Origin: Erodium maritimum
Lineage: Eukaryota; Streptophyta; Magnoliopsida; Geraniales; Geraniaceae
Assembly (NCBI GenBank): GCA_963921825.1
Contig: OY997588.1
Span: 9,562,001-9,626,000, forward strand
Reading direction: 5' to 3'
DNA: 64,000 nt
Shown here: positions 44,872 through 57,703 of the stretch, one piece after another
How positions within the stretch are numbered: the stretch's first letter is position 1
How the letters are laid out: every line of letters starts with the position of its first letter
Position numbers and translations under genes: made by a program
The notes under the pieces: model-generated
What the model saw: only the letters and a program-made list of their open reading frames with translations
Told to the model about the DNA's origin: nothing
Databases searched by the model: none

Positions 44872-47800
44872 TGTAAAACCCGCTTCAAAAAAAAATTTTG
44901 TTTTGGGCTGTACCGGACTGACCCGGCCCGAGTCAGAACCGGCCCAAGTGCTGACCCGGCCCAACCCAGGCTTTATAAGCCAAAATCTAGGGTTCTGAAA
45001 CCCTCAACACCCACGCCTCCATTCCCTTCTCTTCTCCTGCGTAGCCCTCACCCTCACCTCCCTCTTCTCTCTCTCCCGAACCCGATCTTCCCTCTCCTCC
45101 AGCCACCACGCCGTCTCCCTTCCATCTCCGTCCGACCACACCCAGCCCCGACCACGCCCAGCTCCTCCACGCCGTCTCCCTCTTACTCGCCGGATTCCGA
45201 CCACACCAGCCGCCGTCCCTCTATCCTCGCGCCACCGTCTCCCTCTCAGAACCCACCGAGCCCCTCTCCTTCCCGTCTCAGCCGAACCCACCGAGCCCCT
45301 TCCCTTCCCTCTCCGTCCAGCCACTGCGTCACCACCGGACGCCACCGTCTCTCTCGTTCAATCCATGCCACAGATCGCCGGCCGCGCCCTCGTCCTGAGC
45401 TCCTCGCCGGCGAGCTCGCTAGATCCGGGACGGGACGAGTCGTCCGGACCCGCGTCGTACGCCGCCGTGCACCGCCGTCCACCGCCGCCACCGTTTCCTC
45501 ACGGTTAGTTCTCGGCCCGTGGAAACTTGGCCGACCGGCGCCGGTGGTCGGCCGGACCAAGCCGATCCCGTTCTTCTTCGTCTTTGCTTTCCCGTTCCCG
45601 AGTTCGTTCAGATCCGGTCGGCATGGAACGGAGCTCCCGAAATGGAAGGGAACAGAACGGAAAAACGTAGATCTGGTTTTGTTTAAAGGATTGTTGTATC
45701 GGTGTTAATCTGTAATTTGTAAAGAAGAACATCAAAATATAAGTTATCATTGTTATGTTCATTACGGTTTCAGATCTGCTTAACGGTGTAAATCTGGTTT
45801 AGTTTGAGTTTAGAATAAAAACCTGTTTTAGAACGAAAGCTCGATTTCGCTTTTCGAACGTAAAATTTGTTATCGATAAAACTAAATCGGTTGATTTAAA
45901 CGGGTTTTAAAACGAAAGTCGGCTGTTAAGTTAAACTCGAGTTAAGATTAAATCGAAAAAGGGAAACGAAATCAAATCGACTTTATAAGGGTTTTGGACC
46001 GAAGTATCGAGTTTGGAAACGAACGGAAGGAAACTGTTTGTTTTAAAATCAAAGACGGAATTAATTAAAGCAAGGGAGTTCAACGACGGTTTTAAGTTAA
46101 AAGGGGGTTTAAACTGGGTTTAGATCAAACCTGGGTTCGGTGCGCGGGTGCTCGAACCCGATCCGTCGTAACCCGACTTTTATTCCGCTCGAGGGTAAAC
46201 GACAACTGTCGAATCTAAACTGGACAAATCGTAGCCGTTAACTTAACGGCGGAACCGTTATTAATTTGGGGCTTCGTGTTAAATTTAGAGTCCGGCTCCG
46301 ATCGAGGGGGAGCCCGGAAAGCAATTTACAAAACCCGGGCAGATTCGCCACGTCGGGCGAATCGGGCCTTTAAGGGTCCTTTATCGACATTGCCGGGGTT
46401 ACGTTGGGCGTTGAGTTTATTTAAGTTTGGCCTGTTCGTACTAGTTTAAAAGTGAGTTAAATCTGTGTTCTTTTAGATCGTGCTGCGGACCGAGGCAAAG
46501 GGAGGCTCGGCGAGTGACTGCGATCATCTCGGGTTTAGCGGAGCGCTTTTGGAGTTGCTTATGAGGTAGGGAAAAGTAGCCGGATCTCGGCCCTGACTAG
46601 GGAAAGTTAACAGTAGATTTGCATGTGACACCGGGGTGTCGTGGGTTGAGTAGGTTTAATTTAAATACTAGAAAAGCATGATACGGGATTGTAGCGTTTA
46701 TTAGAAATGCATGTTACGGGAACTTAGGAATTATTAGAAAGGTGATACGGGAACGTAGCGATTACGGGAATGCATGTGACACTTAGTAGTGTCGTAGGAG
46801 CAGAGAACTTAGTGATAGTTGATTTACTGGAGGCATATGACCATGCCCGGAGGTTGGTTGTGAAACTGTTGATATTAGGAGTACTGGAGGCATATGACCA
46901 TGCCCGGAGGTTGATTGTGAAACTAGTGATCTTAGGACTGTTGTAGGCATCGATTATGCCGGAGGTTGTTGTGTGTTATTTATTTACTGTTGTCGAGTCT
47001 TGGGTGGCCTTGAGAGCCCGTGTTATTTATTGCTGAGTCTTGGGTGGCCATGAGAGCCCGTGTTGTCGTTTCGGTGTTTTGGGGTGGCCGTGAGTACCGT
47101 GGGGTTGTTGAACCCGAGTCTTGACCGTTGGTGTGTCTTGAGTGGCAGTGAGTGCCCGTGGGGTTGTTGAACCCGAGTCTTGACTGTTGAGGTGTCTTGA
47201 GTGGCCTTGAGTGCCTGTGTGTTTGAATTTGCTTGTAATTGTGATTGTGATTGTGATTGCGGATCCCGGTAGGTTGCAAGCACTCTTTGGCTGGCCTGAC
47301 ATGGTTTGAGTAACATAGGTTGCAAGCACTCTTTGGCTGGCCTGGTCCGAGTTTGAGTATCACAGGTTGTAAGCACTCTTTGGCTAGCCTGATCCGTGTT
47401 CGTGTGAGTGGGAGAGGTTACTGAGCAGCTGGTTTGCGATCCTTTGTGATCTTGTTTGGTGTTGCGTAGTTCCTTTGAGTCCTTGGAAGAGGTCGTGATC
47501 GTTGTGTCGTGTCTACTTACGTGTCGAGTGTCGAGTCGTTCGAGGAAGGTCACCGTGGGTGTTTGTCAGTCAGAGTACTTGGGTTGGGGACAGTGATCCC
47601 CGGGGGTTGATTTTTGTTGTTGGTGTTACCGGCATTGTCTGCTAATTATGTCGTAGTCAGTCTGTTATCCATGGTGGTGAGCGAACGCTCACCCCTAGCT
47701 GCTTTTCCTACAGGTAATGTTTGTGGGACGGACTAGGTGAGCTCTCGAAGCTTGTGGAGCTAGGAGCGGAGTCCGGGTTTTGTCTTTTGAGTCTAGTGAC

Positions 47801-47970
47801 GGATACCTTGTACTTTTGTCCACTTGTTGGGACGTGTTTTAAACTGTAATTATCCTTTTGTTGAACTAAACTGTTATTGTAATTTTTTTTAATGGAAATA
47901 TTTTTCAAAGTGTTTTCTTATTTTAAACGTTCGCGTCCCGAGTTCGGTTTACTGAAATTGGGGCGTGACA
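44872..47970 (+). mobile_element. Solo LTR, Ty3/gypsy chromovirus (Tekay/Del-like), 3.1 kb
   Basis: The element begins TGTAAAACCCGC, ends TTGGGGCGTGACA, and is flanked by the 5-bp duplication GACAG (44867-44871 and 47971-47975). TG..CA ends with a 5-bp duplication and no internal gag-pol identify a solo LTR left by recombination between the two LTRs. The GGGGCGTGACA end and the length over 3 kb resemble Del/Tekay LTRs, which is family knowledge recalled and not compared. A TTTATAA box lies near 44973. The 3' part holds two sets of internal direct repeats (46980-47220 and 47272-47395). Confidence 0.85.
46984..47395. repeat. Tandem repeats within the solo LTR
   Basis: Two arrays are present: several units of roughly 60 bp around GAGTCTTGGGTGGCC / GTGTCTTGAGTGGC (46984-47220), and three units of about 46 bp starting at 47272, 47318 and 47365 with GCAAGCACTCTTTGGCTGG. 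Further left, GGAGGCATATGACCATGCCC occurs twice (46831 and 46887). Confidence 0.8.
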
Positions 47971-48941
47971 GACAGAAAATCCAAACAACCTCCCCAACAC
48001 AACACCAACCAATAACCCAGAATCCATTTTCATGAAATTCCAGAGCAACTCCCCCATACCCTAAGGAGCCGACCCAAACTCACAATCCCTAATCCTCCAA
48101 TCTTCCAAGCACCGTTAGGCTAAACCCAAATTGGCCATCACCAGAAGTTGGGCCTCGTCCCCCATGGGAACGAGAGGAAGAAGAGTTAGAAAAAAAGGGA
48201 AAGAGAGAGGATGGTCAGATCCATAGAAATGATGGGGAAGAAGAAAAACAAGATCTGTACTCTCAGATCTCACGAGATCTCGTCGGTGGCCAACACCAGG
48301 CCGACGACCCAAAGGGAGAGAAGTAGTCAAAACGAGACATACCGACAGATCTAGTTAGGAAGGAGTTGCTGAGAACAAGAAGGATGAAGCTTCCTTATCG
48401 AGAACCGAAGCAAGTGGGGAAGAAGAGAATCAGCTCCCGCAAAGTCAGATCTGAAGCAGCGCCGAGAGAAGCCCTTCCCACAACACCCAACCACCAAAAC
48501 GAAGCCAAAACACGGCTAAACCCCTCGCCGCTCCGGCGAGGCCCGGCTAACCCGAGAACAGAAGAGGTGGGAGGTAGATCCGAGAAAAGCAAGCCCCGAC
48601 GCGTGCAACCAAGACCCAACCGAAGACAAGGAACCAAAACACCGAGAAGAACCAGATCCCCGTCATCTCAACGAAGAAAACCCGTCCCACCTGAATCGGA
48701 ACTTTCGTCGCCGGTGGAGGAGAGAAAACCAAAGGCCGGAGAGGTGAGGCTACACACAGCAGGGGAAAACGAAGGCAGGAAGGGAGAGACAGCCACCGGC
48801 GGCGACTGTCATGGCCGTAGCTATGAGAGCCACCGGCGGCGACCATAGGAAGAGAGGGGTCGGTTTAGGGTTTGGGTGAGAAAAGTCTAGAGAGAAGGGA
48901 GACCCTCTCTCTCTAGACAGTAACTTGATGTGAATCCCCAT

Positions 48942-49165
48942 GACATTTTGTTAATTACAGTTGCAACATGAGAGACAATTATGATACAAAAGAAGTTGAG
49001 GAAAAGAGATGTCATATGCTCTCACGAATCACTATTAACACAACATTTTGTTAATTACAATTGCAATAGGAGAGACAACCATGAAACAAGAGAAGTTAAG
49101 AAAAGCGATGCCATATGCTCCCACGAATCACTATTAACACGGCAATTTGTTGATTACAAGCGTTT
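48942..49165. repeat. Right part of the interrupted tandem repeat
   Basis: Here are three units of about 90 bp with ACATTTTGTTAATTACA, GAGAGACAA and TCACGAATCACTATTAACAC, matching the units at 44144-44315. Confidence 0.8.
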
Positions 49166-49407
49166 TAAACCACTATGCAAACATGATTGCTGTTATGAAA
49201 AAAAAAAATGCAATAGGCTCCTCACAATTTTCCAAACGTGAGACACGAAAATTTAAATACGGCAAATCTTGATCCAATTTTTAAATCCCATCGGTCACAA
49301 ATGAGAAGAGCCATGGTATACTTTTACGGGTTAACCCGACCCAGCCAGACGGGTGGGGTGGCCAGAATTTGGAAGTTATAATTGGTTATTGTTTGAATAG
49401 AAAGGCA

Positions 49408-52400
49408 ATGATAATCAGAGGCGCCAATATGTTACTGTCTCGTGCCAAATTCTTCAGTCTCCACTTTCCATTCTCTTTGGGGACTTTCGTCGAACACCTT
49501 GCGGTCGCCAACCCAAACACCTTCCATCCTCGCAAAACCAAAGCCAGACATATCTCCTCCACAAGAATCAAAGCTTCCTGCTTCGAAACCCTAGATTCCC
49601 ACCAAAAGGAGCAGATTCATCTCTACGTCGACGCTCTTCTTCACTGGAACCAGGTCTCTCTCTTTCTCTTTTGCTCTTTGCTTCCGATAAAGTTAAGCTG
49701 TGTATACGTATATATGTTTTGTGGGTTTTTTGTTGTTGCAGAAAATGAACCTCACGGCTGTGAAAGAGAGAGACGAAGTGATGGAGAGGCACGTCGAGGA
49801 CTCGCTTGCTCTTATACCGCCTATACGGGACTCTTACGATTCGCATTTTGGCAACTCCTGCGAAGAAATTAGTATGGTTGATGTTGGAACTGGAGCGGGC
49901 CTTCCCGGATTGATTTTGGCTATTGCGTGCCCAGGTGAATTGAAGCTAAAACAGTGTTGGTTTTTGATGAATCCAAATGCATTCATGGATTTTATCATTT
50001 TTGTGATGTTTTTTGTTTGATGGGTAGGTTGGAAAGTGACTCTTTTAGAGTCCTTGAATAAGCGTTGTGTTTTCTTGGAGCATGCAGTTGGTGCTTCTGG
50101 TCTGTCTAATGTTCAAATTGTGAGAGGGAGAGCAGAGGTGCCACTTCTCACCCCCTCCTCTTCTCACGTGCTTTTACAATTTTGACAGATGATATTGTTT
50201 CTGATCAATGCTTTTGTTCTCTCACTTGCTTGTGTTTGATTAGTGTGTTTCGCCCGCCAGGTAGATATTGAATTTACCACTATAGGCATTACTGCCAATA
50301 AAATTTGTAGGGGCATATAAATGTATAAAATTTAAGATTTCAACTACCCAATTGTGCTATTATCAAGGGGAACTTTATAATTTAAAGACTTTTTATGTTA
50401 CCGTAAAAAGAGCTTCTCTGTATGACATTGTTGATGTGTTCTGGCTTTTAGTTGAGAGTGTTGAGATCCATGAAGGGCAAAACTCATTATGTCAGAAGTT
50501 AATTTGGAAAATGTGTCTGTATGACATTGTTGATGTGTTCTGGCTTTTAGTTGAGAGTGTTGAGATCCATGAAGGGCAAAACTCATTATGTCAGAAGTTA
50601 ATTTGGAAAATGTGTTAGTGGTTTCACGTAGGAGAATTGGTACCGAGCTTTAGGCTGTCTGTTAGTATTATTTCGAGAGAGAAAAATGAATTCTTAGGTG
50701 TAAATAATTGCTATCATTGATTGAATACGGAGACCTTGATCCCCCTAGCTGCTCTAGAATCTGGTTTGTGGAATTTTGCATGGCATTCTCTGGCTGAAAT
50801 CATGACTTTTAGGAATTAAATTTGTTTTAATCCAAAGCACTAGCCTGAGGCAATGCCAATTGATTGATTAGGTTATCTTGTATCCACATCTTATTTTGCA
50901 CTCCGATTTTGTGTTCATTTTTGAAAACGACAAGTAGAACGACCTGTTTGAGGTGGGCCGTAAGCATATTCTATTGCACTTGATAACATTGTTCCTTGGA
51001 TTGGATGCAAATGCAATGAAACGGCAATCTCATTTACCTTGTAAATTATTTCTTTGTGCTACCAAATTTATGCTATACCAAATGCGAGGTCTGGTTCATG
51101 TCCTTAGTTCTTGAAGAACTTCAAATTGTTTTTACTTTTGTACACAAACACATTGCTTTGGTCCTTTGGTCATGTGAATCTATAAATGTTGCAGTCATGA
51201 ATTGATAGTGACAGTGTATAGTATTAAAGATTCCTAATCGTGTTATCATAAACTAGGTATCATATTCACTCTCATCATGAAGCTTAACATGTTTACCATT
51301 TCCTCCACAGGCGATCTATATTATATTGTTCTGTCTAGAAATACAATCAACTGCATTCCAAATTTCCAATAAATATGAGTCATGCAATACATGTGTTGGA
51401 CCTTGTTGTAGGACAGAACTTTGGGCAAGATATATTATACAGAGAACAATTTGATGTAGCAATTGCGAGGGCAGTGGCAGATATGAGGATTCTTGGTATT
51501 GGCACACACTTACCTCTCGGTCCTTTGCATGTCTCTATGAGCTCTAAGTGATTCTTGTTTGATGTTTTTTTGGCACGATTCAGCTGAGTACTGTCTCCCT
51601 CTAGTGCGTGTTGGTGGACTGTTTGTAGCTGCAAAGGGCCATGATCCTCAGGTATGGATTTCAGCAACAACCATTTGTTACCATTAGGATATCCAAGGCA
51701 GTACCAGCTGGTAATGCATGGACATACTGGTATTATTTATTAATGTTGAAGTATATATCTATGTCAAATAAAAATAGGAATAGAGAGTAAAATGTGAACT
51801 GGTTTCATGAGCACATGGTTGCTAGTTATATGCTATTCTCATTAAATTGGTTTTGGAGTCTGGACATATGAGAACTCATGAATTAGTGTGTTTACAATTG
51901 TAGCCATCTTTTCCATCTTTTTTGTACCATAGCTTTTGTTTTTAGGAGGTCATTGTTAAAGTTCTTGCATATATTGGTACATTTACTTAAGTTAATGGGC
52001 TTCCATAAAAAATATCGAATGAAAGTTATGCAGATGCAAGAATTTAAAATCAAGTCAAAACAAAGCAAAAACAACAATGGACGTAGACAGGGATGTAATT
52101 GCAACCCCTTTTGTGCTGGTAAATGGTTATCATAGAACTCTGATCTGATGAAAGCTCCAAAGTAATGAGCGAGAAAGTATCCATCTTTCAACAATCAGAA
52201 AATACAAAAAAAAAGGGTCTCATTAAAAGCCCTAATCTAATGCCATTGGGAAAATTACTTTTAACATCAGATGTCTCATGTTGATGGTTTTTTGATCTGT
52301 CATTCCTAACCTAATTTATATGTACCAAAGTTCGAACTCAGGATCACACATATGTAGATGTGAGCTCCCTACCACTTGGCCCAACTTATGTTCATGTTGA

Positions 52401-55299
52401 TGTTTAAAATCTGTTGGGTAACCCACAACCCACTCTGCCTCATTGAATGGTTGGAACCAACTCGCTCAGACTACTGTTAGGATCTCAAGAATCACAATCT
52501 CAAACTAATGTTCCAGAATTTTAGGAGTTAATTTAGTTACTGCATTACAACATTTCAGCATTGCTTGCATTACTGCTATGGTGTTTCAGCATTTCACTTA
52601 TTGCATTACTCATGCTAGTTACTGGTTAGTGCATTTCATCATGTAGGTCACCATGTCCATGTTCCTTGAATTACTCCATGTATCAGAAAAATAGGGTGAA
52701 TTAATTGTATCTAAGGATGATTATGGAATGAAAAAGGGAAGAACAAAATTATATTGGTGAAGTAGTGTTAGCTATTTAGAAGTTTCTTATCCATCCACTA
52801 AATACCCATAACTCGATCCCATACCCAATAACGTAACAACTACCCTTGTAACCCTAACCACATCTAGCAAGACCTACCTATTCACATGCCTATGTCATTT
52901 GGGTCCCACAGCCCATATTAGTCATCCTGCAACCACTTTACTGACTTGACAAGTATTCACAACCACACGACCTTTACATCTACTATAAAAGTACCATCAC
53001 ACCATTGAGAAAGGATCCCAACTCTTTCTACTCCGATACATCTCCACTTAGAGTATTGGGCAAGTACAAACAACTGAGAAAAGACACTTCCTCCCTCACC
53101 TAGGTTTATCTCGCCCAGCACTATCCCAAACGTCCAATATATATCATCGAATGATATACATTCAGCTGTCTTTGAGGAAACAAGCAAATAAAAATCTCAA
53201 GAACAGAACACGGAGCACTCCTACTCGAGTTGCTCAACATCAAGCAGCCCTATTTGGAACATAACTTCCAAACAATATTGTGAAGCTACATGTGTGTAGC
53301 TTCTTCAAAATAATATTTGTTTGTGTGTGAGTAGCCAAATCAGGATCAATCATTAACCACTGTATTCAGTTTACTGCATTTTTCATCTTAAACCAAGTAC
53401 CTTCGTTGATGAAAATCAGTGGTTTAAAACCGATTGGTACATATAATGCTCATTTTTCTTCTTCTTATTGAAATTAAACTTGATCCATATTGAAGAGTAT
53501 GTCATGTCTCACGATCTTCAAAAACACTTTCGGCCTTCCATATTCTGAGTACCTTTCACTATTAAACTGATAAGCTCTCTTGTATTTCTTCTATGTACAT
53601 ATAATAGCTTATTTTCTTTATCCTGAATTTGTATAGGAGGAAGTTAGGAATGCAGAAAAAGCAATTCAGTTGATGGGCGCTTCAACATTCAAACTCTGCC
53701 CTGGTATATTTGTTTTACTTTCTGTCTTTGCACATATATTTGTTATTTATTATATTCAATAGTTTCTTGCTTGTTTTACATTATTAAAGAATTAATTCAA
53801 CCAAAGCTTGAGTTGTAGTTAAGGTTCCAATTATACTTTATATTTTAAAAAATATGCTCACTTGTGAGACCATTGTGTCTTTACACGAGCAACTACATCG
53901 TGGGTCTGTTGGTGGAACTGAAGACTGACAAAAGAATAAACTGTGACATGTTTGAATGAATAGTTTTGCGTGATGTTCAAATTTCGATCCTTTCTTCCAT
54001 TCTATAAATACCCGATGGTTTGGCATTGAAGGCAACGTGAACGATAGTATTTCACTTTCTCTGGTTGTCAACTATTGATGGCGTTCTGCAGGTGGTTGAA
54101 TTTTCTCCTATTTAGGCTTACTCCTTTCCTCTGATAGTACAGAGATGATTGTTAGGGGAGTATCAGTTTAAATAGTTGTAAAGAAGATTCATGAAAAGTA
54201 TTAACTTTTTGCATGGGAGAATTAGATTAAATGTGGATTCTGTTAACTAGATCTCTTGGATTTGTGTAGTCAACCCCATCTGCCTGGAAAATGGCTGGGT
54301 TTGTTGTTATTAGTTGACTCCACCTGTTGAAAACATGAGATTAAGGTGGGAGTTGAAGATGTGTGCACTTACGTGCATAAAAATAGTGAAAACATGGCAT
54401 GTCATATTATTTGATATATCTTCCAATTGATAAATCAATGTTCCGATTTGGTTTGGTAATTCTATGAGCATACTAAAAATTGTTTTGTCATCCTTACGCA
54501 GGGATATATCCAGGGAAAAACTGTTAAATCAGTGGAGTACTAGTAAAGAAAATAGTTAACAAGCACAATTTCAAAATCTATTAGGGGTGAACTTTAAAAT
54601 AGGTGAAATAAATAGAACTTATTGTAAAAATTTAAAGAATTTTTGGGAAAGTATTGTTTAGTGGAGCCAATTGCCCCCACAACCCTCCTCCTCCTCCCCT
54701 GTCCTTAAATATGCCATTCTACCAGTAAAACAATGCATCCTATTTTAGCGCCATCTCAATGAGATGGCATGAAAGAAGGCAGTTTGAGCTTGACTCAAAT
54801 GGCTAAATAGTAAATACAGAAGTTATCTTAAGTATCTTACATTACCTACCATTGAAGGTTACAACTAGTTTTCTTATTTTGAACAGTGAGCAACATATAT
54901 CGTTAGATTCTATTGGCTACTATAATATGCCTGGTCCCCTTTACCCCCAGCCTTCCATTAGAGTTCGGTTTGTTCTAGGCTATCTCATAGTAATTTGTTG
55001 TTATTAGAATAGAAGTGTACCTGCTCTCTATTTTGGTCGTCACTAAAACAACAAAAGTTCCCTAGCTGAAAAGCTATAGTTGTTTGTCATTTATGAAGTT
55101 CTGAAACATTATGTTGACCTTGCAGTATTACTAGTGTTTATGCTTACTTATTGACATTATCTTTGGTGCAACGTTATGTCTTTTAGTTGAATCACACAAT
55201 CCTTTTGGAAGGCGAAGCGCAATTGTATGTCATAAAGACCGTCCCACACCAAAGAAGTATCCTCGTGATCCAGGTACACCAGCCAAAATGCCATTGTAG
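49408..55299 (+). CDS. Organellar RsmG/GidB-type 16S rRNA methyltransferase
   Basis: Seven exons fit: 49408-49653, 49742-49934, 50028-50137, 51417-51495, 51584-51651, 53637-53703 and 55187-55299. They total 876 nt and 291 residues. The first ~55 residues are basic and serine-rich, a likely chloroplast transit peptide; starts at 49408 or 49429 are both possible. The bacterial RsmG core follows: HWNQKMNLTAVKERDEV, RHVEDSLALIP, the SAM-binding motif VDVGTGAGLPG (~128-138), VTLLESLNKRCVFLEH, FDVAIARAVADMRIL and LFVAAKGHDPQEEV, ending TPAKMPL. RsmG methylates N7 of a guanine in the 530 loop of 16S rRNA; the plant copy should act on plastid ribosomes. Introns 3, 5 and 6 exceed 1 kb. Confidence 0.92.
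50418..50615. repeat. Exact 99-bp tandem duplication in RsmG-like intron 3
   Basis: Units 50418-50516 and 50517-50615 appear identical (start CTGTATGACATTGTTGATGT). Since 99 is a multiple of three, one open frame runs through both, but it lies inside an intron and lacks gene features. Confidence 0.95.
52320..52395 (-). mobile_element. tRNA-like SINE fragment in RsmG-like intron 5
   Basis: On the minus strand GGGCCAAGTGGTAGGGAG resembles an A box and GAGTTCGAACTTTGG a B box at tRNA-like spacing. The body was not delimited. Confidence 0.35.
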
Positions 55300-57700
55300 A
55301 TATTTAAGATGTCCGCTCTATTTATTGTATTATGTCCTGGTTCTTTCCCTCTTATGTTTGATGACTCTGTATTTGAAATCTTTACTTTAAACCATTGGAA
55401 ACAAAGCATAGCACTCTGAATAAAAAAATCTACTTTTGATCCTGTAATATTGCCATTTGCAATGCCATATGTATAAATTTATTCTTCAATTAGTTTGTGT
55501 GGAAGCAAATGTTGTTTGAAGGATGTGCAAATTATCTACGGTTGGTGTGCAATGAGAAAGTAACTCGGTACCTCTTCAGCTTTTAACTGGTGGATGTTTA
55601 ATGTCCGGATGACCAAATGGACTCTACCTAAGATGGTCCTGCTTTGCTTTGTGTTGCTAAAAAAGGCTTTGCCAAACGAAAATTTAAACAAAACGGGTGT
55701 GGATTCTACACTCCACAGGGAACAGAAACTTTGCAATTGTATTTGTGTATTGGGAGAAATTTCACTCAAATGTGTCAGGTTTTTAGATGTATGAAATTGT
55801 GGATGATCCTGAACTCTTCAACCTATACAGTATGGTATTGCTCTCTCTCTCTCTCTCTTACACTCATACGTATAATTGTGCATACTTATGCATGGTGCAC
55901 ACCTTCTGTATCTAATGTTACAGCTACAAGTTTTAACTTTATGATTAAGTAGTTACTGTAGCCTTTGCTTTTGCTTTCTTTCTAGCATTGAGGCAGCCAG
56001 TTCTTGTGCATTCTTATCACACTGGGTTAAAAATTTGAAAGGGATAAACTATACTGTTGATGTTCTTGCATGTGACCTAGAGATGCAATTACAACACAAG
56101 TTAGGAGTGAACTTTTTATTGGACATCAAACCAAAAGGACACTTCTCCCTTTTGCTGGGTCATTTTTTCTTTTCTTTTCATTTTTTGAAATGGTATAAGC
56201 CCATAAGGTAAATATCTGTATATTTTAGAGTATCCATAACATGCGAAAGTTGACTCTTACCTAATTTCTCTACATCTGATTAGTTAAAGATCAAAGCAAT
56301 GATAAAGCATTATTAAAGCAAAGTATTCCGAGAGGGCAGATATGATCTGTATGACATAAGAGATAAGGATTATCCTATTAATTTCTTATGATCACTTGAC
56401 AAATAAATGTACAGAGACAGAAGTCGTGGTGCTAGTATTAGGTCCTTTTCTATACCTAATTTATTCATATTTAGTTCATGGTTAGGATTTGATATTTTTT
56501 TTCACATGTCATTGTGGTGCTGTCTTTTATGCATTTGTTCTGGGTGCATCATATGCTCTGTCACTGGTCACCTTTTGTTTCTTTCCTTTTTTCCCTTCTG
56601 AAAAACCGTTTTTGTATCCAATGGTAGTTTACTGAAAGGAACACTTTATCATCTGTACCAAACTGACCCTTGGCCTCAAGGTGGCAATGTTTTTCCCTGA
56701 AATACGGCACTACTTGAGCTCAACTGAGTTCAGTCTTGTTGATGTCCGAACTCAACCCAATTTTGGTAATGAAATTTCCCTTGGTTTCTCTACCCATGCT
56801 TAAACAGAAACTGAGTCTAATTCATTGAATCCATGTCAGAACTCTGTGTTCTTATCTATGATTTGATCAAGTCTGGAATAGAGTTTGTAGTCTGTGATTG
56901 GTCTTTTAGTCATAATCCTTAAGGCACCTACTTACTCCTCATTCTGCTCTGCCCTAAGGAAGCCACCAATTATATATATGGACACACTCATCCAAACAAA
57001 TCATTGTTAAATGAAATTGACCGAAATAAGTATCAAAGATTCACACCATTTCCTATAGAATATCATGGGAGTATTTAATAGAATGTAGGATTAAACAACT
57101 ACTTGCTTTTGTTTTGCTTAACATATGAAATTTAATTGCTTCTGCTTCAGGATAAAGCTGCTTTCTATATTTTAGTTTACTTTGGTTATCATCCAAAGAT
57201 CAAGTTGGTTACAGAATATGAGAACTCTGATTTGGAAGGAAGGATATTTGTCAGGAAAGTGTGAGTTTCACTTCACATTACTATATCTACTAAATTAAAA
57301 TTCCTTGACCTTTTTGTGTCCCTCAATCTAATCTTTGCACTTCTTATAAAATAAAGAATCCCAAGTTGCATTAGTTTACTTGTATTCTGCTCCTGTTAGA
57401 ACCTTCCAATATCTTTAACATCAAAACTTATAAATGCATCGTAAGATATTTTCTTGGAAAGAACAGATGAATTTGAGTGCAATTTGATCTGAAAGCAGGT
57501 GTGACTCAGAGTGAAGTGATAAAGTTCTGCCAAGAAACCAGTAAAACCCGGGCCGCTTGTAGCTGATGTGTCTATCCAATACCCACAAACCTCGAGCATA
57601 CAAGACTGGTACCAAAGGAGTACAGAGGGCAGGGTAAAAGGAAAGGTGAAATGAAGCACACTCAATCTTCTCACATTATGTACAGAACCGCAACCTAAGT
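55300..57700. other. Intergenic between RsmG-like and JINGUBANG-like genes
   Basis: The first few hundred bases are the expected RsmG 3' UTR. The rest is AT-rich, with a CT microsatellite at about 55840-55860. Short open stretches (55594-55952, 56407-56601) have no domain. The region just left of 57704 is the 3' flank of the convergent WD40 gene. Confidence 0.4.
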
Positions 57701-57703
57701 GGT

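Larger units (their letters stand above)
44316..48941 (-). mobile_element. LINE-like non-autonomous element containing a nested solo LTR
   Basis: The insertion is flanked by a 13-bp direct repeat GACATTTTGTTAA (44303-44315 and 48942-48954). Without the nested LTR the element is about 1.5 kb. On the minus strand it begins with a CT-rich leader (complement of CCTCTCTCTCTAGACAG near 48905) and GC-rich DNA. It ends with a 3' tail containing GTAGCAGTCGG and TTGCTGATCAAA near 44320-44360, features of plant LINE ends. No reverse transcriptase is present. Because the surrounding DNA is itself a tandem repeat containing this 13-mer, the direct repeat is weaker proof than usual. Confidence 0.55.

Noticed and set aside
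45004-47553. Several open frames on the minus strand as genes
   Set aside because: They lie wholly inside the solo LTR, lack domains and reflect its GC-rich and tandem-repeat composition.
50352-50618. 88-codon open frame as a small gene
   Set aside because: It is created by the 99-bp (multiple of three) intronic duplication and has no gene context.
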